From Thiomonas arsenitoxydans (GTDB taxonomy: Bacteria > Pseudomonadota > Gammaproteobacteria > Burkholderiales > Burkholderiaceae_C): a stretch of 64,000 nt of DNA. The notes beneath the pieces are model-generated. The model did not search any database, was not told the DNA's origin, and saw only the letters and a program-made list of their open reading frames with translations. The translations under genes and the position numbers were made by a program. The stretch's first letter is position 1. The number at the start of each line of letters is the position of its first letter. Positions 45,108 through 54,864 of the stretch are shown one piece after another. The DNA lies in the NCBI RefSeq assembly GCF_000253115.1, contig NC_014145.1:3100001-3164000 (forward strand), written 5' to 3'.

Positions 45108-45256
45108 TTTGGAAGGAATTAAAATTTCAAAATCACCAAATTACTTACAAGTTTTTGGACGATCCAAGGAACATCGAAGTGACGCCCGATGATCTGTCTA
45201 AACCAGGTTCCAAACTCGCTGCGGCGCAGCATAACGACGCCAAGCGCGGGCCGGAC

Positions 45257-45532
45257 TCACCCCGTCTGTCGCGCGCCGTAGCGCAAGCGCATGATCAGCA
45301 CGGCCAGCGCCAGCAGGAAAGTCACCGCGTTGGCGCCAACCAGGGGCCAGCTCTGCTGGATAACGCCATAGGCCAGCCAGAGCGCCACGCCCGTGGTGAA
45401 CAGTGTGTACATGCCGAGCGAAATCCCCGAAACATCGCGCGTGCGAACCGTCAGCCAGGCCTGTGGCACGAAAGACACGGTGGTGAGAAACGCCGCGCCG
45501 TAGCCGATGAGATCGGTGAGGTGAAAGGCCAT
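45257..45532 (-). CDS. SemiSWEET sugar transporter
   Basis: A 91-residue three-helix protein: LTDLIGYGAAFLTTVSFVPQAWLTVRTRDVSGIS, with the conserved PQ motif, then MYTLFTTGVALWLAYGVIQQSWPLVGANAVTFLLALAVLIMRLRY. SemiSWEETs dimerise and pass sugars by facilitated diffusion. It starts at MAFHLTDL, 43 bases after the dacB stop, and is probably co-transcribed with it. Confidence 0.88.
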   Translation of the reverse strand: MAFHLTDLIGYGAAFLTTVSFVPQAWLTVRTRDVSGISLGMYTLFTTGVALWLAYGVIQQSWPLVGANAVTFLLALAVLIMRLRYGARQTG

Positions 45533-45575
45533 GAGGGACTCTCGAAAAATGGGGGGAGGTCGGCGAAGTGCGCGC

Positions 45576-47021
45576 TCAAGCCGTCTGCATGAAGCCGTTG
45601 ACGAAGGCTTCCAGCGCAGGCCAGGCGCCGCCGGCGCGTGGGTCGTTGACCAGCGCGGCGAAGGTGTAGCGCTGCCCGGCGCGGGTCTGCGCATACCCTG
45701 CGAGCGACAGCACGCCGTCGAGGCTGCCGGTTTTGGCGTGAATGCGGCCCGCGGTATCGGGGTCGCGGAAATGGCGGCGCAGCGTGCCGTCTTCTCCGGC
45801 CAAGGGCAGCGACGAGATGAATTCGGGCATCACCGGGCTGTTCCACGCCGAGCGCAGCAGCGCGTTGAGATCGGCCGCCGAAATGCGCGCGATGCGCGAC
45901 AGGCCGCAGCCGTTGTCCAGCACCAGGCCGGGCATGGACAAATTATGGGTGGACAACCATTGCTCCACCGCCTGCTGCGCCAAGCCCCAAGTGGCCCGTT
46001 GCGCACCCGCCTGTAGCGCCAGGGTCAGAAACACCTGCTGCGCCATGACGTTGTTGCTGTATTTGTTGATGTCGCGCACCAGCACGGCGAGCGCGGGCGA
46101 GTCCCACACGGTCAGTTCGGTGGCGCCCGCAGGCAGGTTGGCGGTGCGAACCCGCCCTTTCCAATCGATGCCGACCTGCGCAAACAGCGCGGCGAGCAAA
46201 CGCTGAACATAGGCGTTGTCGCTCACCTCGGGGGCGATGTTCCAGGTCTGCGGCCCGCAGGCGGCCGCAAAACCCCCGGCGAAGCGCGGCGCGAAGGGCT
46301 GTTTCCAGTCGGCGCGCAGCTTGTCCTTCCAGTTGCCGCAGGCGCTGGCGGTGAGTTTGGGCGCTTCGCGCAGATCGAAGCCCGCCACTGGCGGCTCCAC
46401 TGTGACACGCACCTGCTGTGCCTGAGCGTCGGGCACGAAGCCCAGGCGCAGCACGCCGAAGTTCACCAGAAAGGGGTCGGGGCCGACGTTGTAGGGGGCG
46501 GTGGCGTCGCCGTCGAAGGCGCCGGGGTTGTGCGGCGGAAGATCGAAAGCCTGACGGTCGATGAGCACGTCGCCGCGAATACGGCGGATGCCCAGATCGC
46601 GCAGCCGTACCGCGATGCTCCACAGGTTGTCGGCCATCAGATGTGGGTCGCCGCTGCCGACGAAGGCCAGATCGCCCTGCAGCACCCCGGCGCGGATCGG
46701 CCCCGTGGCGTACACCGGCGTCTTCCACACATAGGCCGGGCCGAGAATGCGCAGGGCCGCGTAGGTGGTGACGAGCTTGAGCACGGAGGCCGGATTCATC
46801 AACGCGGCGCCGTTGAACGCGATCTGGGGCGACGGGCTATCGAGCGGCTGCAGCACGAAGGCGCAAGACTGCTGCGGAATACGCGCCGTCTCCAGCGCCT
46901 GCGCCACACTGGTCGGCAGCGCCCCCGTTGCGCCCAGCCCGACCTGCTGCGCCCGGGCCAGAAGCGGCATGCCGGTCACGGCCAGTGAGGAGATCAGAAA
47001 ACGGCGGCGGCTGGGTAGCAT
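45576..47021 (-). CDS. dacB: D-alanyl-D-alanine carboxypeptidase/endopeptidase (PBP4, DacB)
   Basis: About 481 residues of peptidase family S13. A twin-Arg-like or Sec signal is at the N-terminus (PSRRRFLISSLAVTGMPLLARA). Active-site motifs are SVLK (S79-K82), SNN in INKYSNNVMAQQ, and HAKTGSLDGV near the C-terminus. It trims peptidoglycan peptide stems and cross-links in the periplasm. ATG 47021 is chosen because it starts a clean signal peptide; an upstream ATG (47081) would bury it. Confidence 0.92.
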   Translation of the reverse strand: MLPSRRRFLISSLAVTGMPLLARAQQVGLGATGALPTSVAQALETARIPQQSCAFVLQPLDSPSPQIAFNGAALMNPASVLKLVTTYAALRILGPAYVWKTPVYATGPIRAGVLQGDLAFVGSGDPHLMADNLWSIAVRLRDLGIRRIRGDVLIDRQAFDLPPHNPGAFDGDATAPYNVGPDPFLVNFGVLRLGFVPDAQAQQVRVTVEPPVAGFDLREAPKLTASACGNWKDKLRADWKQPFAPRFAGGFAAACGPQTWNIAPEVSDNAYVQRLLAALFAQVGIDWKGRVRTANLPAGATELTVWDSPALAVLVRDINKYSNNVMAQQVFLTLALQAGAQRATWGLAQQAVEQWLSTHNLSMPGLVLDNGCGLSRIARISAADLNALLRSAWNSPVMPEFISSLPLAGEDGTLRRHFRDPDTAGRIHAKTGSLDGVLSLAGYAQTRAGQRYTFAALVNDPRAGGAWPALEAFVNGFMQTA

Positions 47022-47107
47022 GGCATGGGCGGCGAAGAAGATCAATGGAATGGTAGAGGCTTGCGGAAAGGCTAGGTTCAAAACCCCTGCCTACAATGCG
47101 CCGCATC

Positions 47108-47995
47108 ATGACGACCCGCCCCCCCTTCATCCACCAGTGGCAAGAGGCCGCCGAGCGCAACAATTCGGCGCTGTGCGTCGGTCTCGACCCGGAGCCCTCG
47201 CGCTTTCCGGCGCCGTGGACCAACGACCCGCTGCGGCTGTTCGACTTCTGCGCCGCCATCGTCGATGCCACGGCCGATCTGGTCTGCGCCTACAAGCCGC
47301 AGATCGCCTACTTTGCGGCGCTGGGCGCGGAGGGCCAGCTCGAACAGCTCATCGCCCACATCCGCAAGGTCGCGCCGGGCGTGCCCGTCATCCTCGATGC
47401 CAAACGCGGCGACATCGGCGCCACCGCGGAGCAATATGCCCGCGAGGCCTTCGTGCGCTTCAACGCCGACGCCCTGACGCTGTCGCCCTACATGGGCTTC
47501 GATTCGGTCGAGCCCTATCTGCGTTTCCCCGAGCGCGGGCTGTTCGTGCTGTGCCGCACCTCCAACCCCGGCGGCGCCGATCTGCAGACCCTGCCGCTTG
47601 TCGCATCGAACGCCAGCTCGGCCACAGGCGCCTCGGCCCATCTCGGCGATGAGCTGCTGTTCGAGCGCGTGGCGCGGCTGGCTGCGCTGGACTGGAACCG
47701 CCACGGCCAGAACGGCCTGGTGGCTGGCGCCACCAACCCGGCCGACATCGAACGCATCCGCGCGGTCGCCCCCGAAGCACCGCTGCTCATCCCCGGCATC
47801 GGCGCGCAGGGCGGCGATCTCGCAGCCACCGTGCGCGCGGCGCGCGGCAACTTTCTCATCAACGCCTCGCGTAGCGTGCTTTACGCCAGCAACGGGCGCG
47901 ATTTTGTCGATGCCGCTAGACGCGAAGCCCGCCGCCTGCGCGACGCTATCAACCAGGAGGTGCACGCCGCCTCCACCGCCCCGAACGCCCCATGA
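47108..47995 (+). CDS. pyrF: Orotidine 5'-phosphate decarboxylase
   Basis: About 295 residues, the longer type-2 OMP decarboxylase: [50 protein letters not shown] (the catalytic Asp-Lys-Asp network), [23 protein letters not shown]. It makes UMP in pyrimidine synthesis. An upstream in-frame ATG (47096) sits in TACAATGCG, which looks like a -10 box, so ATG 47108 is preferred. It is followed by moaC with an ATGA overlap. Confidence 0.94.
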   Translation: MTTRPPFIHQWQEAAERNNSALCVGLDPEPSRFPAPWTNDPLRLFDFCAAIVDATADLVCAYKPQIAYFAALGAEGQLEQLIAHIRKVAPGVPVILDAKRGDIGATAEQYAREAFVRFNADALTLSPYMGFDSVEPYLRFPERGLFVLCRTSNPGGADLQTLPLVASNASSATGASAHLGDELLFERVARLAALDWNRHGQNGLVAGATNPADIERIRAVAPEAPLLIPGIGAQGGDLAATVRAARGNFLINASRSVLYASNGRDFVDAARREARRLRDAINQEVHAASTAPNAP

Positions 47996-48492
47996 GCAAC
48001 AGCAGCGCATCCACCACCGGCCTCACCCACTTCGACGCCGCCGGTCAGGCGCATATGGTCGATGTCGGCGCCAAGGATGAAACGCATCGCGTGGCCGTGG
48101 CCACCGGCTGCATCCGCATGCAGCCCGCCACCTTCGCCCTGGTGCAAAGCGGCAGCGCCAAAAAGGGCGACGTCATCGGCATCGCCCGCACCGCCGCCAT
48201 CATGGCGAGCAAGCGCACCGCCGACCTCATTCCCCTGTGCCACCCCATCGCCCTCAACCGTGTGGCGGTGGACTTCGATTTGCAGCCGCAGGACAGCAGC
48301 ATCCACTGCACCGTCACCGCCGAAACCCGCGGCCGCACCGGCGTTGAAATGGAAGCGCTCACCGCGGTGCAGATCGGCCTGCTCACCATCTACGACATGT
48401 GCAAGGCGGTGGACCGCGGCATGATCATCGACGGCGTGCGCCTGCTCGAAAAGCACGGCGGCAAGTCGGGCGACTGGGTCGCCTCGGTCTGA
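47992..48492 (+). CDS. moaC: Cyclic pyranopterin monophosphate synthase
   Basis: A 166-residue MoaC, complete: [84 protein letters not shown] and [12 protein letters not shown]. It converts the cyclic nucleotide made by MoaA into cPMP in molybdenum cofactor synthesis. It overlaps pyrF by four bases. Other moa genes are not in the window. Confidence 0.96.
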   Translation: MSNSSASTTGLTHFDAAGQAHMVDVGAKDETHRVAVATGCIRMQPATFALVQSGSAKKGDVIGIARTAAIMASKRTADLIPLCHPIALNRVAVDFDLQPQDSSIHCTVTAETRGRTGVEMEALTAVQIGLLTIYDMCKAVDRGMIIDGVRLLEKHGGKSGDWVASV

Positions 48493-48567
48493 GCGCCCAG
48501 CCAAAGCCGAGACGCGCCTGAACCGCCCTGCGCGCAGGGACATGCCGCTGTTCCTACAATCGGGCGC

Positions 48568-50031
48568 ATGAACATGATGACCGAACCCGCGCTGTTGCGC
48601 CTCGACGAGGCGCGCCGCGTCTTGCTCGACCCCTATCAGATCGACGAAATCGCCTTGCAGCGTGCGCTGGGCAAGGTGTTCGAGCACAAGCTCGACTACG
48701 CCGACGTCTATCTGCAATACACCCGCTCCGAGGGCTGGAGCCTGGAAGAAGGCCTGGTGAAGTCGGGCAGCTTCGACATCGAACAGGGCTTTGGCATTCG
48801 CGCGGTACAGGGCGAGAAGACCGCCTTCGCCTATTCCGACGACATTTCCGAGCTGGCCTTGCTCGAAGCCGCCGACACGGTGCGCAGCATTGCCCGCGCG
48901 GGCAAGGGCAGCGCCAAAGTGCCCAGCGACACCCGCCGCAGCGCGGCGCGCGTGCTCTACGGCGCGACCGACCCGCTGGGCGCGCTCGACTCCAACGCCA
49001 AGGTGGCGCTGCTGCAAAAGGTGGACCGGCTGGCGCGCGCCAAAGACCCGCGCGTGGTGCAGGTCATGGCCAGCCTGGGCGGCGAACACGACGTGATGCT
49101 GGTGCTGCGCTCCGACGGTCTGCTGGCCGCCGACGTGCGCCCGCTGGTGCGCCTGAGCGTGAACGTGATCGTCGAGCAAAACGGACGGCGCGAATCCGGC
49201 TCGTCGGGCGGCGGCGGGCGCTATAGCCTGGGCTACTTCGACGACGCCCTCATCACGAAATATGTCGATGAGGCGGTGAACACCGCGCTGGTCAACCTCG
49301 AATCGCGCCCCGCGCCTGCGGGCGAGATGAGCGTGGTGCTCGGCCCCGGCTGGCCCGGCGTACTGCTGCACGAGGCGGTGGGCCACGGCCTGGAAGGCGA
49401 CTTCAACCGCAAGGGATCGAGCGCGTTCGCGGGCCGCATGGGCCAGCGCGTCGCCGCCAAGGGCGTGACCGTGCTCGACGACGGCACCCTGCCCGACCGG
49501 CGCGGTTCGCTCAACGTGGACGACGAGGGCAACCCGACACAGCGCAATGTACTGATCGAAGACGGCATTCTGGTTGGTTATATGCAGGACATGCTCAACG
49601 CCCGGCTGATGGGCCGCGCGCCCACGGGCAATGGCCGCCGCGAGAGCTACGCGCATGTGCCCATGCCGCGCATGACCAACACCTACATGCTGGCGGGAGA
49701 CCGCGATCCGGCGGAAATCCTCGCCAGCATCGACCGCGGCCTGTACGCGGTGAACTTCGGCGGCGGGCAGGTGGACATCACCAGCGGCAAGTTCGTGTTC
49801 TCCGCCAGCGAAGCCTGGTGGGTGGAGAAGGGCAAGCCGCTCTACCCGGTGAAAGGCGCCACACTGATTGGCAACGGCCCCGACGCGCTCACCCGCGTGA
49901 GCATGATCGGCAACGATCTGCGGCTGGACAGCGGCGTGGGTACCTGCGGCAAGGAAGGCCAGAGCGTGCCCGTCGGCGTGGGTCAGCCGACCCTGCGCAT
50001 CGACGGCGTGACTGTGGGCGGCACGGGCTGA
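48568..50031 (+). CDS. tldD: Metalloprotease TldD
   Basis: 487 residues of the TldD/PmbA family. The zinc-binding motif [17 protein letters not shown] (HExxxH) is near 268-284, preceded by [14 protein letters not shown]-terminal landmarks are [36 protein letters not shown] and [17 protein letters not shown]. With PmbA (not in the window) it degrades small peptides and matures some modified peptides. A perfect terminator follows. Confidence 0.96.
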   Translation: MNMMTEPALLRLDEARRVLLDPYQIDEIALQRALGKVFEHKLDYADVYLQYTRSEGWSLEEGLVKSGSFDIEQGFGIRAVQGEKTAFAYSDDISELALLEAADTVRSIARAGKGSAKVPSDTRRSAARVLYGATDPLGALDSNAKVALLQKVDRLARAKDPRVVQVMASLGGEHDVMLVLRSDGLLAADVRPLVRLSVNVIVEQNGRRESGSSGGGGRYSLGYFDDALITKYVDEAVNTALVNLESRPAPAGEMSVVLGPGWPGVLLHEAVGHGLEGDFNRKGSSAFAGRMGQRVAAKGVTVLDDGTLPDRRGSLNVDDEGNPTQRNVLIEDGILVGYMQDMLNARLMGRAPTGNGRRESYAHVPMPRMTNTYMLAGDRDPAEILASIDRGLYAVNFGGGQVDITSGKFVFSASEAWWVEKGKPLYPVKGATLIGNGPDALTRVSMIGNDLRLDSGVGTCGKEGQSVPVGVGQPTLRIDGVTVGGTG

Positions 50032-50058
50032 GCTCAACCCGACCTTCATCCAGGCCCA

Positions 50059-50100
50059 ACAGCCGGACCGCAGCGATGCGTTCCGGCTGTTTCATTTTTT
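50059..50100 (+). terminator. Rho-independent terminator after tldD
   Basis: Stem ACAGCCGGA / TCCGGCTGT with a 14-nt loop, followed by TTCATTTTTT. Confidence 0.82.
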
Positions 50101-50227
50101 ACTTGCGGTGACATCGGTGAAACCTGCTTTACGGTGCATGATGAACGGCCGAACACTGGCTACAGTGCATCCAAGCCGGACGCTGATCCGGCCTTCCCTC
50201 CCACACTGCTGAAGAAAGGTTTGCTCG

Positions 50228-50674
50228 ATGAAACACACCACCCTGCTCGCCGTCGCGCTGACCAGCGCTGCCCTGGCCTTCCCCACGATCGCCTCGGCCG
50301 GTTTGCTGAAAAAACACGAACAAAAAGTGCAGTGCGAAAAACAGGCCAAGGAGCAAAGCCTCAAAGGCAAGGATCGCACCGAGTTCATCAAATCCTGCGT
50401 GAGCAAGGCGCAGGAATCCGCCGCACCCGCAACGGAGCAAGCCCACCAAGAAACCAAGAAGGAAGAAGAGCATCACTCCATGCAAACCTCGGGCGCAGGC
50501 ATGGCAGCGGCGGCGGGCGGCGGCGCGGGCAAGGTGTGGGTGAATGCCTCGACCAAGGTTTATCACTGCCCGGGCGACAAGTACTACGGCAAGACCAAGC
50601 ACGGCGAATACATGAGCGAATCGGCTGCCAAAGCGGCGGGCGATCATCCGGCGCATGGCAAGACTTGCAACTAA
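50228..50674 (+). CDS. Exported PsiF-like protein with Trp/Tyr-rich C-terminal domain
   Basis: 148 residues. A signal peptide ([24 protein letters not shown]) leads to a PsiF-like repeat ([23 protein letters not shown]). A low-complexity linker (about 75-100) follows. The C-terminal part, [45 protein letters not shown], matches a short domain seen on many exported proteobacterial proteins. PsiF is phosphate-starvation-induced in E. coli; the function is unknown. The ATG has a GAAGAAAGG ribosome site. Confidence 0.78.
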   Translation: MKHTTLLAVALTSAALAFPTIASAGLLKKHEQKVQCEKQAKEQSLKGKDRTEFIKSCVSKAQESAAPATEQAHQETKKEEEHHSMQTSGAGMAAAAGGGAGKVWVNASTKVYHCPGDKYYGKTKHGEYMSESAAKAAGDHPAHGKTCN

Positions 50675-50768
50675 GCGGGTGTGAACGGACTCAGCCCGCG
50701 CTAAGTGAGGCGGGTTATGTTGTGGGCATTCTGATTTTCAGCCGCTGCCCCGTGCGGCCTTGCTCACT

Positions 50769-51302
50769 ATGTCCACAATCGCCCTGCCCGAAGCGCGCTA
50801 TCACCCCGTCTCCCGCCTGCTGCATTGGGCCATCGTGGCGCTGATCCTGCTGGAGTATCCCCTGGCCTGGCTGATGACCGATCACCGCGGCGCGCCTGAA
50901 GATGCGCTGGCGACCTGGCATATCGGCGTGGGCACGACCATCCTCACCCTTTTCGTGCTGCGCCTGCTGTGGCGGCTGATCAAGACACCGCCGCCGCACC
51001 CGCCGATGCCCGCCTGGCAGGCGCTTGCGGCCCAGGCCACGCATGCGCTGCTCTATGCCGGATTCGTCTTGCTGCCGCTGCTGGGATGGCTGGCCGCGTC
51101 GGCCCGCGAGTGGCCGGTGCATTGGCTGGGACTATGGCCGCTGCCCGCGCTGTTTCCGGCCAACGCCACATGGGCTGAGCTGCTGGGCGACGCGCATCAA
51201 GTGGTCGCTCTGGGGCTGCTCGGCTTGATCGGTCTGCACGTTGCTGCAGCGCTGTACCACGCCTTTATCCTGCGCGACGGCAGCCTGCGCCGCATGTTGT
51301 AA
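50769..51302 (+). CDS. Cytochrome b561
   Basis: 177 residues with four transmembrane helices and paired haem-ligand histidines: H in YHPVSRLLHWAIVALILLEYPLAW, H in TWHIGVGTTILTLFVLRLLWRL, H in ATHALLYAGFVLLPLLGW, and HQVVALGLLGLIGLHVAAALYHAF. It is a di-haem b-type protein passing electrons between quinol and a periplasmic or cytosolic acceptor. I start at MSTIALPE. It is convergent with ppk2, 12 bases apart. Confidence 0.9.
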   Translation: MSTIALPEARYHPVSRLLHWAIVALILLEYPLAWLMTDHRGAPEDALATWHIGVGTTILTLFVLRLLWRLIKTPPPHPPMPAWQALAAQATHALLYAGFVLLPLLGWLAASAREWPVHWLGLWPLPALFPANATWAELLGDAHQVVALGLLGLIGLHVAAALYHAFILRDGSLRRML

Positions 51303-51314
51303 AAAACTCAGACC

Positions 51315-52148
51315 TCAAACCACCTTCAGCCCGGCCAGCTCGGGCTTGGGGTCGGGCGGCGGGGTTTTGAGCGCCTCGAGCGCCTGCACCACCAGACGCG
51401 CCACAATCAGATTGCGCACCGGCTTGCGGTCGGCCGGCACCACATACCAGGGCGCCTGCGCAGTAGAAGTCGCCGCCAGCGCCTGGCTGTAGGCGGCCTG
51501 ATACGACTTCCAAAACTGCCGCTCTTGCAGATCGGACGGGTCGAACTTCCAGTGTTTGAGCGGGTTGTCGATGCGCTCCTGCAAGCGCTCGCGCTGCTCG
51601 TCAAAGCTCAGGTGCAGAAAACACTTGACGATGGCCGTACCCGATTCCGCCAGCATCTGCTCGAAATCGGCGATCTGCCGCAAATAGCGCTTCATCTCAC
51701 CGTTCTTCAACTCACCGTGCACCCGGCGGATGACCGGTTCCTCGTAATGACTGCGGTTGAACACGCCGATGCAGCCCAGCGGCGGCACCTGCGCATGCAC
51801 CCGCCAGAGAAAGTCGTGCCGCCGTTCCTGCACGCTGGGTACGCTGAACGACGCCGCGTGGATGCCCAGCGGATTCACCCCGGTGAACACCGCCTTGGTC
51901 GTGCTGTCCTTGCCCGCCGAATCCATGCCCTGCAGCACCACCAACAGGGCTTGCTCGCGACGGGTGAACATCGCGTCCTGCAGCTCGCCGATCTGGCCGC
52001 GCAGGCGGTCGAGCTCGGCCTCGATCTCGTCTTTGGAAGGGTCGCCCGGCAGGTCGATCTGCGTGGCGCGGTCCGAGAGGTCGAGGTTGTCTTCGGGGTC
52101 TACCCGCAGACGGCGCAAATCGGTCAGTAGAGGCATGTCAGAGGGCAT
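51315..52148 (-). CDS. ppk2: Polyphosphate kinase 2 family protein
   Basis: 277 residues of PPK2 type. Walker A-like LQGMDSAGKDSTTKAVFTGVNPLG, lid region FNRSHYEEPVIRRVHGEL, Walker B-like IVKCFLHLSFDEQRERLQERIDNPLKHWKF, and a C-terminal WYVVPADRKPVRNLIVARLV. Such enzymes phosphorylate nucleoside mono- or diphosphates with polyphosphate; this length and motif set fit the class acting on AMP and ADP, though the class call is tentative. It is 7 bases downstream of the Sel1 gene stop on the same strand. Confidence 0.92.
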   Translation of the reverse strand: MPSDMPLLTDLRRLRVDPEDNLDLSDRATQIDLPGDPSKDEIEAELDRLRGQIGELQDAMFTRREQALLVVLQGMDSAGKDSTTKAVFTGVNPLGIHAASFSVPSVQERRHDFLWRVHAQVPPLGCIGVFNRSHYEEPVIRRVHGELKNGEMKRYLRQIADFEQMLAESGTAIVKCFLHLSFDEQRERLQERIDNPLKHWKFDPSDLQERQFWKSYQAAYSQALAATSTAQAPWYVVPADRKPVRNLIVARLVVQALEALKTPPPDPKPELAGLKVV

Positions 52149-52155
52149 GTCCGCT

Positions 52156-53064
52156 TCAGCGCCTCACACCCTTGGCCAGCAGCGCCAGATTTTTGCGGGC
52201 GCGTTCTTCACCTTGCGCGGCGGCCAGCGTCCACCAATGCCGCGCTTTCTCGACGTCAGGCAGCTTGCCCAGCCCGCGGTAGTACAGCACGCCAAGACCG
52301 AACTGCGCCTGCGCATCGCCCAGCTCCGCCGCCCGCTGGTACCAGCCGGCCGCCTGGGTGTAGTCGAGACTGCCGCCCCGACCCATCGCCAGCAGCGCGG
52401 CGAGCTCGCGCTGCGCCTCGGGCATATCCATCTCGGCGGCCTTGCGCAGCCAGGCCACGGCCTGCGCATCGTCCTGCTCGACGCCCTGGCCGGTGACGAA
52501 CAGATGTCCGTAGCGGTAGCAGGCTTCACGATGGCCCTGATGCGCAGCGAGAGAGAACATCGCCGCAGCGCCCGAAGGATCGGCCGGGCCGCAACGTCCG
52601 TTGAGCAGAAAAATGCCCAGATTGCACTGGCCCGCCGCGTCGCCCGCCTCTGCGGCACGCTGATACCAGACCTGGGCCTGCGCGTCGCTGCGGGGCACCC
52701 CGCGCCCATGCTCGTACAAAAAACCCAGACCATTCATCGCCCGGGCCAAACCCGCTTCGCAGGCTTGGCGCCACAGATCCAGCGCCTGCGCATCGCTTTG
52801 TTCCACGCCGCGCCCGTGTATGTAGAGCCAGCCCAGGTTGTACCTGGCCCCGGCAGAACCCTGTTCGGCCGCCTTGCGATACCAGTGCGCCGCATGAACA
52901 AAGTCCTTGCGGTCGTGATAGTGCGCACCCAGCCACTCTTGCGCGGCCGCATCTCCCTCATGCGCCAGGACTTCGAGCGGATGCTGCGTCTCGCTGAAGT
53001 CGAGATGCTGGGGCGGTTGGGTGTGAATGCCGAGATCGAGCTCGGCGGACCGTGGGGTACTCAT
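52156..53064 (-). CDS. Sel1-like tetratricopeptide repeat protein
   Basis: About 302 residues starting MSTPRSAELDLG, with seven or so SEL1 repeats of about 36 residues, for example AAHWYRKAAEQGSAGARYNLGWLYIHGRGVEQSD and AQVWYQRAAEAGDAAGQCNLG. No signal peptide or membrane segment is visible, so a cytosolic protein-interaction role is likely. A longer in-frame N-terminus (to 53124) lacks homology. A MITE-like repeat begins 86 bases upstream of the start. Confidence 0.9.
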   Translation of the reverse strand: MSTPRSAELDLGIHTQPPQHLDFSETQHPLEVLAHEGDAAAQEWLGAHYHDRKDFVHAAHWYRKAAEQGSAGARYNLGWLYIHGRGVEQSDAQALDLWRQACEAGLARAMNGLGFLYEHGRGVPRSDAQAQVWYQRAAEAGDAAGQCNLGIFLLNGRCGPADPSGAAAMFSLAAHQGHREACYRYGHLFVTGQGVEQDDAQAVAWLRKAAEMDMPEAQRELAALLAMGRGGSLDYTQAAGWYQRAAELGDAQAQFGLGVLYYRGLGKLPDVEKARHWWTLAAAQGEERARKNLALLAKGVRR

Positions 53065-53150
53065 GGGCGCGGCGATTTTTTGCAGGCATGCAGCATACCC
53101 CCGACTCGCCCCGGAACGGAACATTGCGGCGATATGCTTCGTACTCTTGT

Positions 53151-53334
53151 TTCAACCCAGAATTTCCATTAGGCGGGGCTACGCCCCTACATGGGCGCTG
53201 GCGGGCGGTTTGGGGCGTCTTCGCCCCCGCGCTTCGCGCCCATAGCTCGGGCTATGGGCTTGTCGCGCAGGGCCGAATCCATCCCCAACCCGCCGCACCA
53301 TCATCCCATGTCCTAATGGAAAATCTGGGTTCAA
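53151..53334 (+). repeat. MITE-like element, copy 1 (184 bp)
   Basis: Terminal inverted repeats TTCAACCCAGAATTTCCATT and (complement of the right end) TTGAACCCAGATTTTCCATT match over 21 of 23 bases. There is an internal hairpin CCCATAGC/GCTATGGG. Nearly identical in reverse orientation to 55388-55571. It encodes no protein. The right end lies 44 bases before the lemA start. Confidence 0.88.
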
Positions 53335-53378
53335 CGTGTTTCTTCCCGTGTTTGTTCCTTTTTTCCGGAGACTCTTTC

Positions 53379-53996
53379 ATGCGCCGCTGGATATCCCTTC
53401 TCTTGCTTTCCGCCGCCCTGCTGAGCCTGAGCGGCTGCGGCTACAACGCCTTGCAGTCGTCCGACGAGCAGATCAAAGCGAGTTGGGCCGAGGTGCTCAA
53501 CCAGTATCAGCGCCGGGCCGATCTGGTGCCCAATCTGGTGAACGTGGTCAAGGGTTACGCCGCGCATGAAAAAGACGTGTTCGTCCAAGTGACGCAGGCG
53601 CGCGCCAAGGTCGGCCAGATCCAGGCCACGCCCGAACCCATCAACGATCCGGCCGCCTTTGCCAAGTTCCAGGAGGCGCAGGCGCAGATGACCAGCGCGC
53701 TGTCGCGCCTGATCGCGGTGTCCGAAAACTATCCGCAGCTCAAGGCCGATGGCGTGTTCCGCGATCTGCAGGCCCAGCTCGAAGGCACGGAGAACCGCAT
53801 CGCCGTGGCCCGCATGCGCTACATCGAAGCCGTGCAGAACTACAACAACCTGGTGCGCCAGTTCCCCAGCAACCTCACCGCCATGGTGGTGGGCATGAAG
53901 GTCAAGCCCAGCTTCACCGTGGAGAACGAGAAAGCCATCTCGGTGGCGCCCAAGGTGGACTTCGGCGGCGCCCCCGCGCCTGCCGCATCGAAGTAA
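53379..53996 (+). CDS. LemA family lipoprotein
   Basis: 205 residues. The lipoprotein signal is MRRWISLLLLSAALLSLSGC (lipobox LSGC). The LemA fold follows: YNALQSSDEQIKASWAEVLNQYQRRADLVPNLVNVVKGYAAHE, and VARMRYIEAVQNYNNLVRQFPSNL. LemA proteins commonly sit beside TPM-domain genes, as here, and are thought to act in envelope assembly or stress; their biochemical role is not settled. ATG 53379 follows a CCGGAGA ribosome site. Confidence 0.93.
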   Translation: MRRWISLLLLSAALLSLSGCGYNALQSSDEQIKASWAEVLNQYQRRADLVPNLVNVVKGYAAHEKDVFVQVTQARAKVGQIQATPEPINDPAAFAKFQEAQAQMTSALSRLIAVSENYPQLKADGVFRDLQAQLEGTENRIAVARMRYIEAVQNYNNLVRQFPSNLTAMVVGMKVKPSFTVENEKAISVAPKVDFGGAPAPAASK

Positions 53997-54002
53997 GGCC
54001 GC

Positions 54003-54863
54003 ATGACGCTGTTGCGCGGACTCTGGAAGCGCTGGCTGGCCGCGCTGCTGCTGTGCGGACTTGGCACGCTGGTCTGGGCCGCGCTGGCGCCGGTGCCCGC
54101 GCTCACCGCGCCGGTCACCGACCTCACCGGCACCCTCACCGCGGAGCAAACCGCCACGCTCGATCAGGAACTGCGAGCCTTCGCCACGCGCAAAGGCAGC
54201 CAGATCGCCATCCTCATGGTGCCCAGCACCGCGCCGGAAGCCATCGAGCAATACAGCATTCGCGTGGCCGAGGCGTGGAAGCTGGGCCGTAAGGCGCAAG
54301 ACGACGGCGTGCTGCTGCTCGTCGCCAAAGACGACCGCGCCATGCGCATCGAAGTCGGCTACGGGCTGGAAGGCGCCATTCCCGACGCCATCGCCAAGCG
54401 CATCATCGCCGAGGTCATCACCCCGCAGTTCAAGCAGGGCGACTATTTCGGCGGACTGCAGGCCGGCGTGCAACAACTGATGAAGCTGATCGACGGCGAG
54501 CAACTGCCGCCGCCGCAGGCCACCTCGCCGGGCGCAAACCGATCCAGCGCGCAGGAAATCGGCTTCATGGTGTTGATCGGCGCGGTCGTGCTGGGCTCGG
54601 TGCTGCGCAGCGTGCTCGGCCGCACCGTCGGCGCCGGGCTGAGCGGACTGATCGCAGGCGGCGTGGGGTGGTGGCTCGTCGGCTCCGTGCTGTTGGGGCT
54701 GACCTTCGGCGCGCTCGCCTTCCTCGCCGTGTTCAGCGGCATACGCATGGGTGGTGGTAGCTTCGGCGGCGGCGGATTCGGCGGCGGCAATGACCGCGGC
54801 TCGGGAGGATTCAGCGGCGGCGGTGGCGGTTTTGGCGGAGGCGGCGCTTCGGGCCGGTGGTGA
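54003..54863 (+). CDS. YgcG-type TPM-domain membrane protein
   Basis: 286 residues: a signal or anchor helix (WLAALLLCGLGTLVWAALA), a TPM phosphatase-like domain (VTDLTGTLTAEQTATLDQEL, KDDRAMRIEVGYGLEGAIPDAIAKRII), two transmembrane helices (IGFMVLIGAVVLGSVL and LSGLIAGGVGWWLVGSVLLGLTFGALAFLAVF) and a Gly-rich tail typical of the family (GGGSFGGGGFGGG). It is 6 bases after lemA, and the next TPM gene starts 1 base after its stop. Confidence 0.92.
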   Translation: MTLLRGLWKRWLAALLLCGLGTLVWAALAPVPALTAPVTDLTGTLTAEQTATLDQELRAFATRKGSQIAILMVPSTAPEAIEQYSIRVAEAWKLGRKAQDDGVLLLVAKDDRAMRIEVGYGLEGAIPDAIAKRIIAEVITPQFKQGDYFGGLQAGVQQLMKLIDGEQLPPPQATSPGANRSSAQEIGFMVLIGAVVLGSVLRSVLGRTVGAGLSGLIAGGVGWWLVGSVLLGLTFGALAFLAVFSGIRMGGGSFGGGGFGGGNDRGSGGFSGGGGGFGGGGASGRW

Positions 54864-54864
54864 G

